DNA of 64,000 bases from Micromonospora profundi (GTDB taxonomy: Bacteria > Actinomycetota > Actinomycetes > Mycobacteriales > Micromonosporaceae): positions 5,675,001-5,739,000 of the forward strand of contig NZ_JAATJK010000001.1 of assembly GCF_011927785.1 (NCBI RefSeq), in the 5' to 3' direction. Below the pieces are notes generated by a model. That model ran no database searches. It saw only the letters and a list, made by a program, of their open reading frames with translations, and had not been told where the DNA came from. This document shows, piece after piece, positions 1 to 7,787 of this stretch; the stretch's first letter is position 1; each line of letters opens with the position of its first letter. The position numbers and the translations under genes are program-made.

Positions 1-1035
1 GATCGGCACCTCCAGGCGCAGCGCCGTGTCGCCGGGGGCGAACGGGTAGCGGCGCCACCACGGCGGCGCGGAGTGGGTGACCGTCGCCTCCCCGTGCAGC
101 AGACCGACCAGGCGCTCGGCGCGTTCGGTGACGTCGGCCGGGCCGCCCTCCAGCAGCACCACCAGGCTGCCCGCCCGGGATGGGGCGCTGGCCCGTCCCG
201 ACATCGACGGGTGACGCTCCCGGGCGGTCGCGGCGGGATGGCCGGGCGGGTACGGGGTGCGCGGCCGGGGTGCCCCGGCGGGTAGGTCCAGCTCGATGGC
301 AGCTGGCTCCAGTCGGGCGGCGAGGATCATCCGGACCAGGTCGTGGACCTCCAGCGGGGTCCACACCGGCCGGGACACCCAGAGCCGGCTGGCCGGCACC
401 GGCTGCACCCGCAGGCTTGCCGAGACCAGCACGCCGAGGGCGCCCTGCGAGCCGCAGAGCAGCCGAGCCAGGTCGAGCCCGGGGGCGCCGCCACCGGCGC
501 TGACCAGCTCACCGTCGGCCCCCAGGTAGCGGACACCGAGGAGCTGGTCGCAGGGGCTGCCATGACGGTGCCGCAGCGGGCCGGCCTCTCCGGCGGCGAG
601 CACCCCGCCCAGTGTCGCACCCGGCGACGGGGCGTCCATGGCGAGCCGCTGCCCGGTGCGTTCCAGAGTGGCCTGGACCGCCCGCAGCGGTGTGCCGGCA
701 CCCACCTCGGCCACCGGCGCGCCCACCGGCTCGTGACCGATGCCCGCCAGCCGGCCGGTGTCGAGGACGATGTCGACCTGCGTGGGCGTGGCACCCCAGT
801 CGATCTTCGTGCCGGCGCCGCGGGGCACCACCGCCAGGTCGTGCGCGGCGGCCAGCCGCAGCACCTCGGCCGCGGCGTGCGGGCCACCCGGGACTGCCAC
901 CCAGCGGGCGGGACGGCCGGCGACCTCGTCGGCCGGCCCGGCGAGGCGGGAGAACGGTGGGCCGCAGATCGCCGCCAACCGCCGGGTGATCTCGATTGCG
1001 CCGGACCGACCGAGGGAACTCGCAGCTGCCGCCAT
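1..1035 (-). CDS. FAD-binding oxidase (glycolate oxidase GlcE-like), 3' end outside window
   Basis: Reads leftward from ATG 1035-1033 and stays open for 345 codons to the window edge, so the C-terminus is missing. The N-terminal half is a PCMH-type FAD-binding domain: PRGAGTKIDWG at about residues 71-81 is the flavin pyrophosphate-binding loop, followed by GATLGGVLAAGEAGPLR and LLCGSQGALGVL. This layout matches the GlcE subunit or D-lactate/glycolate dehydrogenase family (vanillyl-alcohol oxidase superfamily), which oxidises 2-hydroxy acids with FAD. A TACGAT box lies 7 nt before the ATG, which suggests leaderless transcription divergent from the peptidase gene at 1133. The exact substrate cannot be read from this fragment. 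Confidence 0.85.
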   Translation of the reverse strand, partial: MAAAASSLGRSGAIEITRRLAAICGPPFSRLAGPADEVAGRPARWVAVPGGPHAAAEVLRLAAAHDLAVVPRGAGTKIDWGATPTQVDIVLDTGRLAGIGHEPVGAPVAEVGAGTPLRAVQATLERTGQRLAMDAPSPGATLGGVLAAGEAGPLRHRHGSPCDQLLGVRYLGADGELVSAGGGAPGLDLARLLCGSQGALGVLVSASLRVQPVPASRLWVSRPVWTPLEVHDLVRMILAARLEPAAIELDLPAGAPRPRTPYPPGHPAATARERHPSMSGRASAPSRAGSLVVLLEGGPADVTERAERLVGLLHGEATVTHSAPPWWRRYPFAPGDTALRLEVPI

Positions 1036-1132
1036 GGCGGCTATCGTACATGTGTTCGAACGCAGTGGTCACGGCATTCGGGGATGCCGCTGGTCCGGCG
1101 CGCGGAGCGGGCCGGCCGGTAACGTGGCCGCC

Positions 1133-3229
1133 GTGACCACCGAGACTGCCCCGCCCGCGGCAAAGCGGGTGCCCACCGAGCGCACCCACCACGGCGACAC
1201 CGTCATCGACGAGTACGCCTGGCTCGCCGCCAAGGACGACCCGGAGACGATCGCCTACCTGACCGCCGAGAACGCGTACACCGAGGAGCGCACCGCGCAC
1301 CTGGCCGACCTCCGTGGAGAGCTGTTCGAGGAGACCCGCCAGCGGACCCGGGAGACCGACCTGTCCGTGCCGACCCGCAAGGGCGGCCACTGGTACTACA
1401 CGCGCACTGTCGAGGGTCAGCAGTACGGGGTGCAGTGCCGCCGCGCCGTCCGTGACGGCGAGACCGAGCCGCCGGTCAGCGCGGATGGCGCACCGCTGGA
1501 CGGCGAGGAGGTGCTGCTCGACGGCAACCTGCTTGCCGAGGGGCACGACTTCTTCTCGCTCGGCGCGTTCGACGTCAGCCCGGACGGTCGCTGGCTCGCC
1601 TACTCCACCGACTTCTCCGGCGACGAGCGCTTCACCTTGCGGGTCAAGGACCTGAGCACCGGCGAACTGCTGCCGGACGAGGTGCCCGACACGTTCTACG
1701 GCACGGCCTGGTCAGCCGACGCGTCGGTGCTGTTCTACGTGACCGTGGACGACGCCTGGCGGCCCAACCGGGTGTGGCGGCACACCATCGGCTCCCCGTC
1801 CTCCGACGACGTGGTGGTCCACCAGGAGGACGACGAACGGTTCTGGGTGGGCGTGGAGCTGACCCGGTCGGAGAAGTTCATCCTGATCGACATCCACAGC
1901 AAGGTCACCAGCGAGGTGCTGGTGATCCCGGCCGGCAACCCGACGGGTGCGCCCGCCGTGATCGCGCCTCGCCGTCAGGGCGTGGAGTACGCCGTCGAGC
2001 ACCACGGCCACCGCTTCCTGATCCTGCACAACGACGGTGCGGAGGACTTCGCGCTGGCGTTCACCTCGGCCGACGTGCCGGGCGACTGGGTTCCGCTGAT
2101 CGAGCACACCCCCGGCACCCGGCTGGAGGCTGTGGACGCCTTCGCCAACCATCTGGTGGTGTCCCTGCGTACCGAAGGGCTCACCGGGCTGCGGGTGCTG
2201 CCGGTGGGCAGCGACGACGCGTACGACATCGACTTTCCCGAGCCGCTCTACAGCGTCGGGCTGGACTCCAACCCGGAGTACCGCACCGGACAGGTCCGCC
2301 TGCGCTACTCCTCGCTTGTCACCCCCGACTCCGTCTACGACTACGACCTGGTGACCCGGCAGATGGTGCTGCGCAAGCAGAAGCCGGTGCTGCCCGGTCC
2401 GGACGGGCGACCGTTCGACCCGGCCGAGTACGAGCAGCACCGCGACTGGGCGCTCGCCGACGACGGCACGAGGGTGCCGATCTCGCTTGTCTGCCGGGTC
2501 GGTACGCCCCGCGACGGCTCGGCGCCCTGCGAGCTGTACGGCTACGGCTCGTACGAGGCGAGCATGGACCCGTGGTTCTCGGTGGCCCGGCTGTCCCTGC
2601 TGGACCGGGGTGTCATCTTCGCTGTGGCGCACACCCGGGGCGGCGGTGAGCTGGGCCGCCGCTGGTACGACCAGGGCAAGCTGCTGGCCAAGAAGAACAC
2701 CTTCACCGACTTCGTGGCGTGCGCCCGGCACCTGGTCAAGGCCGGCTGGACGGCAAGCGACCGGCTGGTAGCCCGGGGCGCTTCGGCCGGCGGCCTGCTG
2801 ATGGGCGCGGTCGCCAACCTCGCCCCGGACGCGTTCACAGGGATCGTCGCGCAGGTGCCGTTCGTGGACGCGCTCACCTCGATCCTCGACCCGTCGCTGC
2901 CGCTTACCGTCACCGAGTGGGAGGAGTGGGGCAACCCCCTCGAAGACCCCGAGGTGTACGCGTACATGAAGTCCTACACGCCGTACGAGAACGTGGCCGC
3001 GCTGGACTATCCGGCGATCCTCGCGGTGACCAGTCTCAACGACACGCGGGTGCTCTACTCCGAGCCGGCGAAGTGGATCGCGCGCCTGCGGGCTGTCGCT
3101 CCGACGGGCGACTACCTGCTCAAGACCGAGATGGGTGCCGGGCACGGTGGCCCGAGTGGTCGCTACGACTCCTGGCGCGAGGAGGCGTTCATCAACGCCT
3201 GGATCCTGGACCGCATCGGTCGCGCCTGA
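1133..3229 (+). CDS. ptrB: Oligopeptidase B / prolyl oligopeptidase family serine peptidase (S9A)
   Basis: A 698-residue cytosolic serine peptidase, close to the ~690 residues usual for oligopeptidase B. The N-terminal part should form the seven-bladed propeller that limits access to short peptides. The C-terminal alpha/beta-hydrolase carries GASAGG with the nucleophile near Ser551, the acid Asp637 in SLNDTRV and the base His671 in GAGHGG. The frame extends upstream of GTG 1133, but that would overlap the divergent oxidase start. The protein beginning VTTETAPPAAKRVPTERTHH fits the family start, so GTG 1133 is chosen. No signal peptide is seen. A 12-bp inverted repeat follows at 3245-3304. A long minus-strand frame lies opposite it and is a GC-bias shadow. 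Confidence 0.93.
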   Translation: MTTETAPPAAKRVPTERTHHGDTVIDEYAWLAAKDDPETIAYLTAENAYTEERTAHLADLRGELFEETRQRTRETDLSVPTRKGGHWYYTRTVEGQQYGVQCRRAVRDGETEPPVSADGAPLDGEEVLLDGNLLAEGHDFFSLGAFDVSPDGRWLAYSTDFSGDERFTLRVKDLSTGELLPDEVPDTFYGTAWSADASVLFYVTVDDAWRPNRVWRHTIGSPSSDDVVVHQEDDERFWVGVELTRSEKFILIDIHSKVTSEVLVIPAGNPTGAPAVIAPRRQGVEYAVEHHGHRFLILHNDGAEDFALAFTSADVPGDWVPLIEHTPGTRLEAVDAFANHLVVSLRTEGLTGLRVLPVGSDDAYDIDFPEPLYSVGLDSNPEYRTGQVRLRYSSLVTPDSVYDYDLVTRQMVLRKQKPVLPGPDGRPFDPAEYEQHRDWALADDGTRVPISLVCRVGTPRDGSAPCELYGYGSYEASMDPWFSVARLSLLDRGVIFAVAHTRGGGELGRRWYDQGKLLAKKNTFTDFVACARHLVKAGWTASDRLVARGASAGGLLMGAVANLAPDAFTGIVAQVPFVDALTSILDPSLPLTVTEWEEWGNPLEDPEVYAYMKSYTPYENVAALDYPAILAVTSLNDTRVLYSEPAKWIARLRAVAPTGDYLLKTEMGAGHGGPSGRYDSWREEAFINAWILDRIGRA

Positions 3230-3244
3230 CCGGGCGTCGATCGC

Positions 3245-3304
3245 GCCCGATCCTGGAAGTGGTCGCCTCGACGGCCGGGGAGCGCACGCCAACCAGGATC
3301 GGGC
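3245..3304. repeat. Perfect 12-bp inverted repeat downstream of the oligopeptidase
   Basis: GCCCGATCCTGG (3245-3256) is repeated in inverse at 3293-3304, with a 36-nt loop and no T-run. It lies 15 nt after the stop of the oligopeptidase gene, so it may act as a factor-dependent terminator or RNA-stabilising stem. Confidence 0.5.
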
Positions 3305-3342
3305 ACGGTCACGCCTGCCACACCTACCCACGGGACACGCCC

Positions 3343-3348
3343 TAGACT
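3343..3348 (+). promoter_or_regulatory. -10 box of a probable leaderless promoter
   Basis: TAGACT ends 6 nt before the GTG at 3355. This matches the extended TANNNT boxes at the same distance from other starts here (6936, 16532, 18544, 20632, 37203). No Shine-Dalgarno sequence can be seen for the gene. Confidence 0.55.
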
Positions 3349-3354
3349 TTCGGG

Positions 3355-3540
3355 GTGACCGAGGTTACGGACGGCGACGACGGATCCGCCGAGGAGGTCC
3401 GCCGGCCGAGCATCGCGGCAGTGGCCCGCGACCGCCGGGTGTGGCTGATCCTCGCGGTGGTCGCCGGCCTCCTGGTCTGCTGCTGCTCGGCCATCATCGG
3501 CTCGCTTGTCGCACTCTCCACCGGCCTGCTGAGGGCCTGA
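3355..3540 (+). CDS. Small single-pass membrane protein
   Basis: A 61-residue protein starting at GTG 3355. An acidic N-terminus (MTEVTDGDDGSAEE) and a short basic stretch (RRPSIAAVARDRR) precede one hydrophobic segment at about residues 30-55, which contains a CCC cluster (LVCCCSAIIG). The topology is probably N-in with the C-terminus just outside. The leaderless promoter box TAGACT supports the start. It ends 8 bp before the convergent ABC permease stop. I do not recognise a family, and its function is unknown. Confidence 0.6.
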   Translation: MTEVTDGDDGSAEEVRRPSIAAVARDRRVWLILAVVAGLLVCCCSAIIGSLVALSTGLLRA

Positions 3541-3547
3541 GACGAAG

Positions 3548-5071
3548 TCACGCCGTGCGCAGCTCGTCCACAGCGGTGCTCATGCGCAGGAAGAGCAGGC
3601 CGACACCGACCGTCACCAGCACCGCCGCCAACGCGCCGGCACCGAGCCAGGCCAGATGCTCCAGGGGTACGGCGACAGCGCGCTCGGCACTGCCGGTCTG
3701 CACGAGCCGGGTGTACTGCGCACGGGTGGCCGGGTCTGCGCAGAGCGCGGCCGTGGCCTCGCAGACCTCGCTCGTCAACTCTCCGTTCCCCACCGACGGA
3801 AAGAGCCCCCGACCGAGCGACGCTCCCACTGTGAGGGCGAGCAGGATCGCCGGCACCGCTGGCGCGAGCGCCTGCCAGGCCACGGATCGGCTCAGCGTGG
3901 CGCGGGGCACGCCGGTGGCGACAAGCGCGGCGTACGCCCGCCGACGGGCGACGATGCCCTCGACAAGCGCGACCATCAGCCCGCAGGCAGCGAGCAGCAC
4001 GGACACCCCTACCGCGGCGTCGACAAGGTCCATTGTCGCCAAATAGAACGGATCGGAGCCGGCGGCCACGCCGGCGAGCCGGTTCTGCTCCCGTGCGAGC
4101 GAGTCCTGGGCGACGAAGTAGGCGCGCAGCGCCGCCGCGCCGGCACCGAAGATCACGGCGGCCAGCAGGGCCGCGAACGTACGACTGCCCGCCCACGGGT
4201 CGGCCATCAGCCTGCCCGCCGCGAGCAATGCCGGTGCGCGGCGGGCGTGCCGTCGCAGCAGACGCCCGCAGGTGTACGAGATCCAGCCGGTGCCGGAGAG
4301 CACTCCGACCATCGCCACCAGGCCGCCCACAGTGAACAGCAGCGGCACCAGCCAGTTCACCAGCGACGCGTTGCCGCTGAAGCGGTAGGCCACCGGACGC
4401 ACCGCGACGAAGCAGAGCAGCCCCAGCCCGATCAACGGCCCCGCCCACAGGCGGGGACCACGCTCCCGGGCGGCTCTGCGGCTCACCCCGAGCGGACTCG
4501 TGGTGACAGTGCGCAGCATCAGAGCCGTGGCCAGGGCCGCGATCAACGGCAGCCCCAGCACCACCGCCGCAATTGCGCCGGCCGACGGCAGCACGTCGGT
4601 GGGTAGCGCCAACCGGCCCTGCGCGTCCGGCCGGTGCAGCAGCTCCCGCCCACCGAGATAGACAGCCAACCCGGCGAGGGTGCCGAGCAGGCTCGCCAGG
4701 CCGGTCTCCAGTACGGCCAGGCGCGTCACCTGACCGGGGGTGGCGCCGGCCAGCCGGAGCGCGGCCAGCCGCCGGTCCCGGGCCGGCGCGCCGAGCCGGG
4801 CGCACTGCCCGGCAAGCGTCAGCACCGGAACGGCGAGCATGAGCAGCGCGAACGCCGTACCCCCGCGCAGCCCCGGCTCCCGCAGCAACGCGTTGCGGTA
4901 CTGCTCGGACTCCACATAGGCGTCGCCTGCGGGTTTCTGGATGGCCAGCACTGTGAGCGCCGCCAGCCCGGCCAGGGTCGCCAGCAGGGCGCTGAGCGCG
5001 GTGAGCACCGCACGGGCCGTGTCGGTGCGGTTGCCCGCAAGCGCCAGCCGGACCAGCGTCGCCAGCTTCAC
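3548..5071 (-). CDS. FtsX-like ABC transporter permease
   Basis: A 507-residue integral membrane protein with about eight to ten hydrophobic segments in two halves. Each half has the FtsX/MacB-type arrangement, with an ABC-coupling region such as RRLAALRLAGATPGQVTRL. The ATG overlaps the stop of the upstream ATPase gene by 4 bp (ATGA, 5068-5071), so the two are translationally coupled. With the ATPase and the PadR regulator it forms a three-gene operon. By family it would export or release a lipid, peptide or lipoprotein substrate from the membrane using ATP. The substrate is unknown, but PadR control suggests a toxic compound. Confidence 0.88.
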   Translation of the reverse strand: MKLATLVRLALAGNRTDTARAVLTALSALLATLAGLAALTVLAIQKPAGDAYVESEQYRNALLREPGLRGGTAFALLMLAVPVLTLAGQCARLGAPARDRRLAALRLAGATPGQVTRLAVLETGLASLLGTLAGLAVYLGGRELLHRPDAQGRLALPTDVLPSAGAIAAVVLGLPLIAALATALMLRTVTTSPLGVSRRAARERGPRLWAGPLIGLGLLCFVAVRPVAYRFSGNASLVNWLVPLLFTVGGLVAMVGVLSGTGWISYTCGRLLRRHARRAPALLAAGRLMADPWAGSRTFAALLAAVIFGAGAAALRAYFVAQDSLAREQNRLAGVAAGSDPFYLATMDLVDAAVGVSVLLAACGLMVALVEGIVARRRAYAALVATGVPRATLSRSVAWQALAPAVPAILLALTVGASLGRGLFPSVGNGELTSEVCEATAALCADPATRAQYTRLVQTGSAERAVAVPLEHLAWLGAGALAAVLVTVGVGLLFLRMSTAVDELRTA

Positions 5072-5769
5072 CGCTGGCCGCCGGCCACCGGCAGGTCGAG
5101 CCCCAGGCCGGTGTGGTCCACCAGGCCGTCGCGCAGCACGATCTCCCGATCGGCGTACGCGGCGATTCGCGGCTCGTGGGTGACAAGCACGACGGCGGTG
5201 CGCTGCTCGCGGGCGAGCCGGACCAGTTGGGTGAGGACCTGCTCACCGGTGAGCGTGTCCAGTGCGCCGGTCGGCTCGTCGGCGAAGAGCACCCGAGGCT
5301 CGGTGACAAGCGCCCGCGCGGTGGCGCAACGCTGCTGCTGACCGCCGGACATCTCACCCGGCCGCACGTCGGCCAGCTCGGCCACCCCGAACCGCTCCAA
5401 CCAGGTGAGCGCCGCCGTCCGTGCCTCTCGCCGCCCCGTGCCGGCGAGGAGCAGTGGCAGTGCGACGTTCTCCGCTGCGGTCAGCTCGGCGACCAGTTGG
5501 CCGAACTGGAACAGCACCCCGAACTCGGTGCGCCGTAGCCGGGAACGGGCCGCCTCCGACCAGGTGTCGATGCGGTGCCCACGCCAGGTGACCTCGCCTG
5601 CGTCCGGCCGGAGGATCCCGGCGAGGCAGTGCAGCAGCGTCGACTTGCCGCAGCCGCTCGGACCGGTGACGGCGACGATCTCGCCCTCGGCCACGTCGAG
5701 GGTCACGCCACGCAGGGCGGGGGTCGGGCCGTACGCCCGAACCACCCCGCGAGCCTGGAGTTGCGTCAC
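5068..5769 (-). CDS. ABC transporter ATP-binding protein (LolD/MacB type)
   Basis: A 233-residue ATPase. Walker A is TGPSGCGKSTLL near residues 35-46, the signature is MSGGQQQR, and Walker B is RVLFADEPTGALD, followed by the LVTHEPR switch histidine. Start GTG 5769 is chosen because it gives a GTGA overlap with the PadR stop (5766-5769) and has GGGAGGTG just upstream. The upstream in-frame extension lies inside the PadR gene. It powers the FtsX-like permease encoded next to it and sits on the cytoplasmic side of the membrane. Confidence 0.93.
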   Translation of the reverse strand: MTQLQARGVVRAYGPTPALRGVTLDVAEGEIVAVTGPSGCGKSTLLHCLAGILRPDAGEVTWRGHRIDTWSEAARSRLRRTEFGVLFQFGQLVAELTAAENVALPLLLAGTGRREARTAALTWLERFGVAELADVRPGEMSGGQQQRCATARALVTEPRVLFADEPTGALDTLTGEQVLTQLVRLAREQRTAVVLVTHEPRIAAYADREIVLRDGLVDHTGLGLDLPVAGGQR

Positions 5770-6302
5770 GGATGCACCTCCCGGTACCAGTCGGCGACCC
5801 GGTCCAGGGTGGTGTGCAACCACCGCAGGTCCGCATCGAGGTGTGCGATAGCGAAGTCGGCAGCGATCACATCGCTGACGGAGGCCGCCGGGTCGGTCTT
5901 GACCGAGGTCAGCTCACGCAACCGTGCGGTGTGCGCGGCGCGCTGTGCGACCAGGTACGACCGGGCCCTGTCGATGTCGGCGACAAGCAGCGCCACCACG
6001 ACCTTGGTGAAGAGCGTGCTGGCCACGTACGGCATCGGCGTCTCGACAGCGGACAGCCACTCGTCCAGAGCGGACCGCCCGTCACCCGTCAGCTCGTACG
6101 CCGTGCGGTCCGGACCGGACGCCCGGTCCTGGCCGGCGGCGGCCACGAGGCCGTCCCGTTCGAGGCGGCCGAGGGTCGCGTAGACCTGCCCGAAGGCCAG
6201 CGGTCGAGCCCGGGGCAGCCGCTCGTCGTGCGCCCGCTTGAGTTCGTAGCCGTGCCGGCTGCCCCCAGCGAGCAACCCGAGCAGAACATGTGGCGTCGAC
6301 AC
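5766..6302 (-). CDS. PadR family transcriptional regulator
   Basis: A 178-residue regulator. Residues 1-75 form the PadR winged helix (STPHVLLGLLAGGSRHGYEL, then FGQVYATLGRLERDGLV), and the remainder is the helical dimerisation domain (AAHTARLREL). PadR proteins usually repress and are released by small toxic ligands. Here it is the first gene of the operon with the ABC exporter and probably represses its own promoter through the perfect palindrome at 6311-6327, only 8 nt upstream of the start. The GTG at 6302 is the natural start, and AATAGT lies 6 nt before it. Confidence 0.9.
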   Translation of the reverse strand: MSTPHVLLGLLAGGSRHGYELKRAHDERLPRARPLAFGQVYATLGRLERDGLVAAAGQDRASGPDRTAYELTGDGRSALDEWLSAVETPMPYVASTLFTKVVVALLVADIDRARSYLVAQRAAHTARLRELTSVKTDPAASVSDVIAADFAIAHLDADLRWLHTTLDRVADWYREVHP

Positions 6303-6310
6303 GCCACCAC

Positions 6311-6327
6311 TATTCGCTCAGCGAATA
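6311..6327 (-). promoter_or_regulatory. Perfect palindrome, probable PadR operator
   Basis: TATTCGC-TCA-GCGAATA is a 7-3-7 perfect inverted repeat lying just before the PadR start and overlapping the presumed -10 region (AATAGT, minus strand). Its position suits autorepression of the padR-ABC operon. Confidence 0.7.
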
Positions 6328-6360
6328 CCCGTGTCAACACCCCCTGTGGGGCGGGGTGGG

Positions 6361-6936
6361 TCAGGTTGAGGTGGGCCAGGTGGGGGCGCGGCCGGTCTGG
6401 GCCAGAAGGCGGTGCAGATCGGGCACGTCATCGACGGTGGTAGGTGGCGGGTCCGCGAAGACGCCCATCTTGCGGGCCGTCGGCCCCAACTGCTCGACCA
6501 GCTCGTGCAGCGCGGCAACGGCCTCCGGAGCCGGCTGGTAAGGCTGGCCGGTCGCCACAGCGAGGTCCCAGCCGTGCACTGTGAGGTCCAGCAGCGCCAT
6601 GCCGCCCACGACGGCCTGTGGCATGCCCATGCCCGGCGACACGCCCTCCAACGTGGACGGATCCGACCAGGCGGCGACCAGCCGGTCCGCCTCCACAGCG
6701 AACCGGTCCCGCCAGCCGTCGCCGAGGTGGTCGGGCTTCTCGGCCCACTCGACCGGCCGTTTGGCTGCCAACTCCTGGAAGTTCACCACCACATCGAACA
6801 GGTGGTTCAACAGATCGCGGACCACGTATTCGCGGCACGGCGTGGGCAGGTCGAGTTGGTCGTCGGCGATGCCGCCTACCACGCCGACGGTTCGCGGCGC
6901 GGCAGCCGCCAGCAGATCGCTAGTCTGAGTGGCCAT
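6361..6936 (-). CDS. TIGR03086-like metal-binding protein (DinB / mycothiol-dependent isomerase fold)
   Basis: A 191-residue protein. The N-terminal MATQTSDLLAAAAPRTVGVV and the block LDLPTPCREYVVRDLLNHLF look like the four-helix DinB-type bundle annotated in actinobacteria as TIGR03086 or maleylpyruvate isomerase N-terminal domain. These proteins use mycothiol or bind a metal. Candidate metal ligands include His in LLNHLF and in LTVHGWDLA. Start ATG 6936 is supported by TACGCT 6 nt upstream (leaderless). An upstream in-frame extension would overlap the divergent AraC gene. The substrate is unknown. Confidence 0.75.
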   Translation of the reverse strand: MATQTSDLLAAAAPRTVGVVGGIADDQLDLPTPCREYVVRDLLNHLFDVVVNFQELAAKRPVEWAEKPDHLGDGWRDRFAVEADRLVAAWSDPSTLEGVSPGMGMPQAVVGGMALLDLTVHGWDLAVATGQPYQPAPEAVAALHELVEQLGPTARKMGVFADPPPTTVDDVPDLHRLLAQTGRAPTWPTST

Positions 6937-6967
6937 AGGGCCAGCGTATGAAGGTGGTCTTGAAGAA

Positions 6968-7780
6968 ATGCGACAGCGACCGCGCGATGACAGCCGGGGC
7001 ATTCTCGACCCCGCGCGGTTGCTGCGCGAGGTCCGCTTCCGCCGACACCTGCCGGCCGAGCCGCTGCGCCAGTGGGTCGAGCACTACTGGTTGATCGACT
7101 GGGCGTTGAGCGCACCGTTCGAGCAGCGGGTGGTGCCACACCCGGCGGTCAACGTGGTGTTCCAACGCGACGACAGCGGAGGCGACGGCCGCGTACCCGA
7201 GGTTGGGGAGGTGGCAGGTGTCGGCCTGGGCCTGTTCCGGATCACGCTGACCGGCACGGGCCGGGTCTGCGGCGTCCAGTTCCGCCCCGGCGGGTTCCGC
7301 CCGTTCTGGCGGCGGTCGATCGCCGAGTTGACAGGTCGCCGTCTGCCGCTGCCCGCCGGCCGGCTGCGACGGCCCGACCTCGACGTCTGCGCGGGCACCG
7401 ACGAGGACCGCCGCCGCGCGCTGGACGCCGCCCTCACCGCCTGGGCGCCCGAGCCGGACCCGGCCGCCGAGGAGGCCATCGCGCTGGCCGAGGCGATCCG
7501 GACGGACCGCACCGTGCTGCGCGTCGACGAGTTCGCCGCACGTCACGACCTCCCGGTCCGCCGGCTACAGCGGCTGTTCACCGAGTACGTGGGGGTCGGC
7601 CCCAAGTGGGTGATCCGCCGCTACCGGCTTCAGGAGGCAGTCGAGCAGGCGGCCGGTGGCCCGCTGAACTGGGCGGATCTGGCCGTCGACCTCGGGTACA
7701 GCGACCAGGCGCACCTGGTGCGCGACTTCACCGCCGTCGCCGGTGTGTCACCCGCCGCGTACGCCCGGTCGGTACGCTGA
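6968..7780 (+). CDS. AraC family transcriptional regulator (DUF6597-like sensor)
   Basis: About 270 residues. The N-terminal half (VEHYWLIDW, then VVPHPAVNVVF, then GVQFRPGGFRPFW) resembles the DUF6597-type sensor found in front of AraC domains. The C-terminal ~95 residues have two helix-turn-helix units (VDEFAARHDLPVRRLQRLF and WADLAVDLGYSDQAHLVRDF). ATG 6968 is preferred. An in-frame GTG at 6929 would overlap the divergent gene's start, which is less likely. It faces the TIGR03086-like gene with almost no spacing, so it may regulate that gene. Confidence 0.82.
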   Translation: MRQRPRDDSRGILDPARLLREVRFRRHLPAEPLRQWVEHYWLIDWALSAPFEQRVVPHPAVNVVFQRDDSGGDGRVPEVGEVAGVGLGLFRITLTGTGRVCGVQFRPGGFRPFWRRSIAELTGRRLPLPAGRLRRPDLDVCAGTDEDRRRALDAALTAWAPEPDPAAEEAIALAEAIRTDRTVLRVDEFAARHDLPVRRLQRLFTEYVGVGPKWVIRRYRLQEAVEQAAGGPLNWADLAVDLGYSDQAHLVRDFTAVAGVSPAAYARSVR

Positions 7781-7787
7781 CGTCGAC

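Noticed and set aside
1712..3331. A 539-codon open frame on the minus strand opposite the oligopeptidase gene
   Set aside because: Its composition is Arg/Val/Gly-rich with no domain, and it is the antisense frame of a clear S9A peptidase. This is the usual shadow in very GC-rich DNA.
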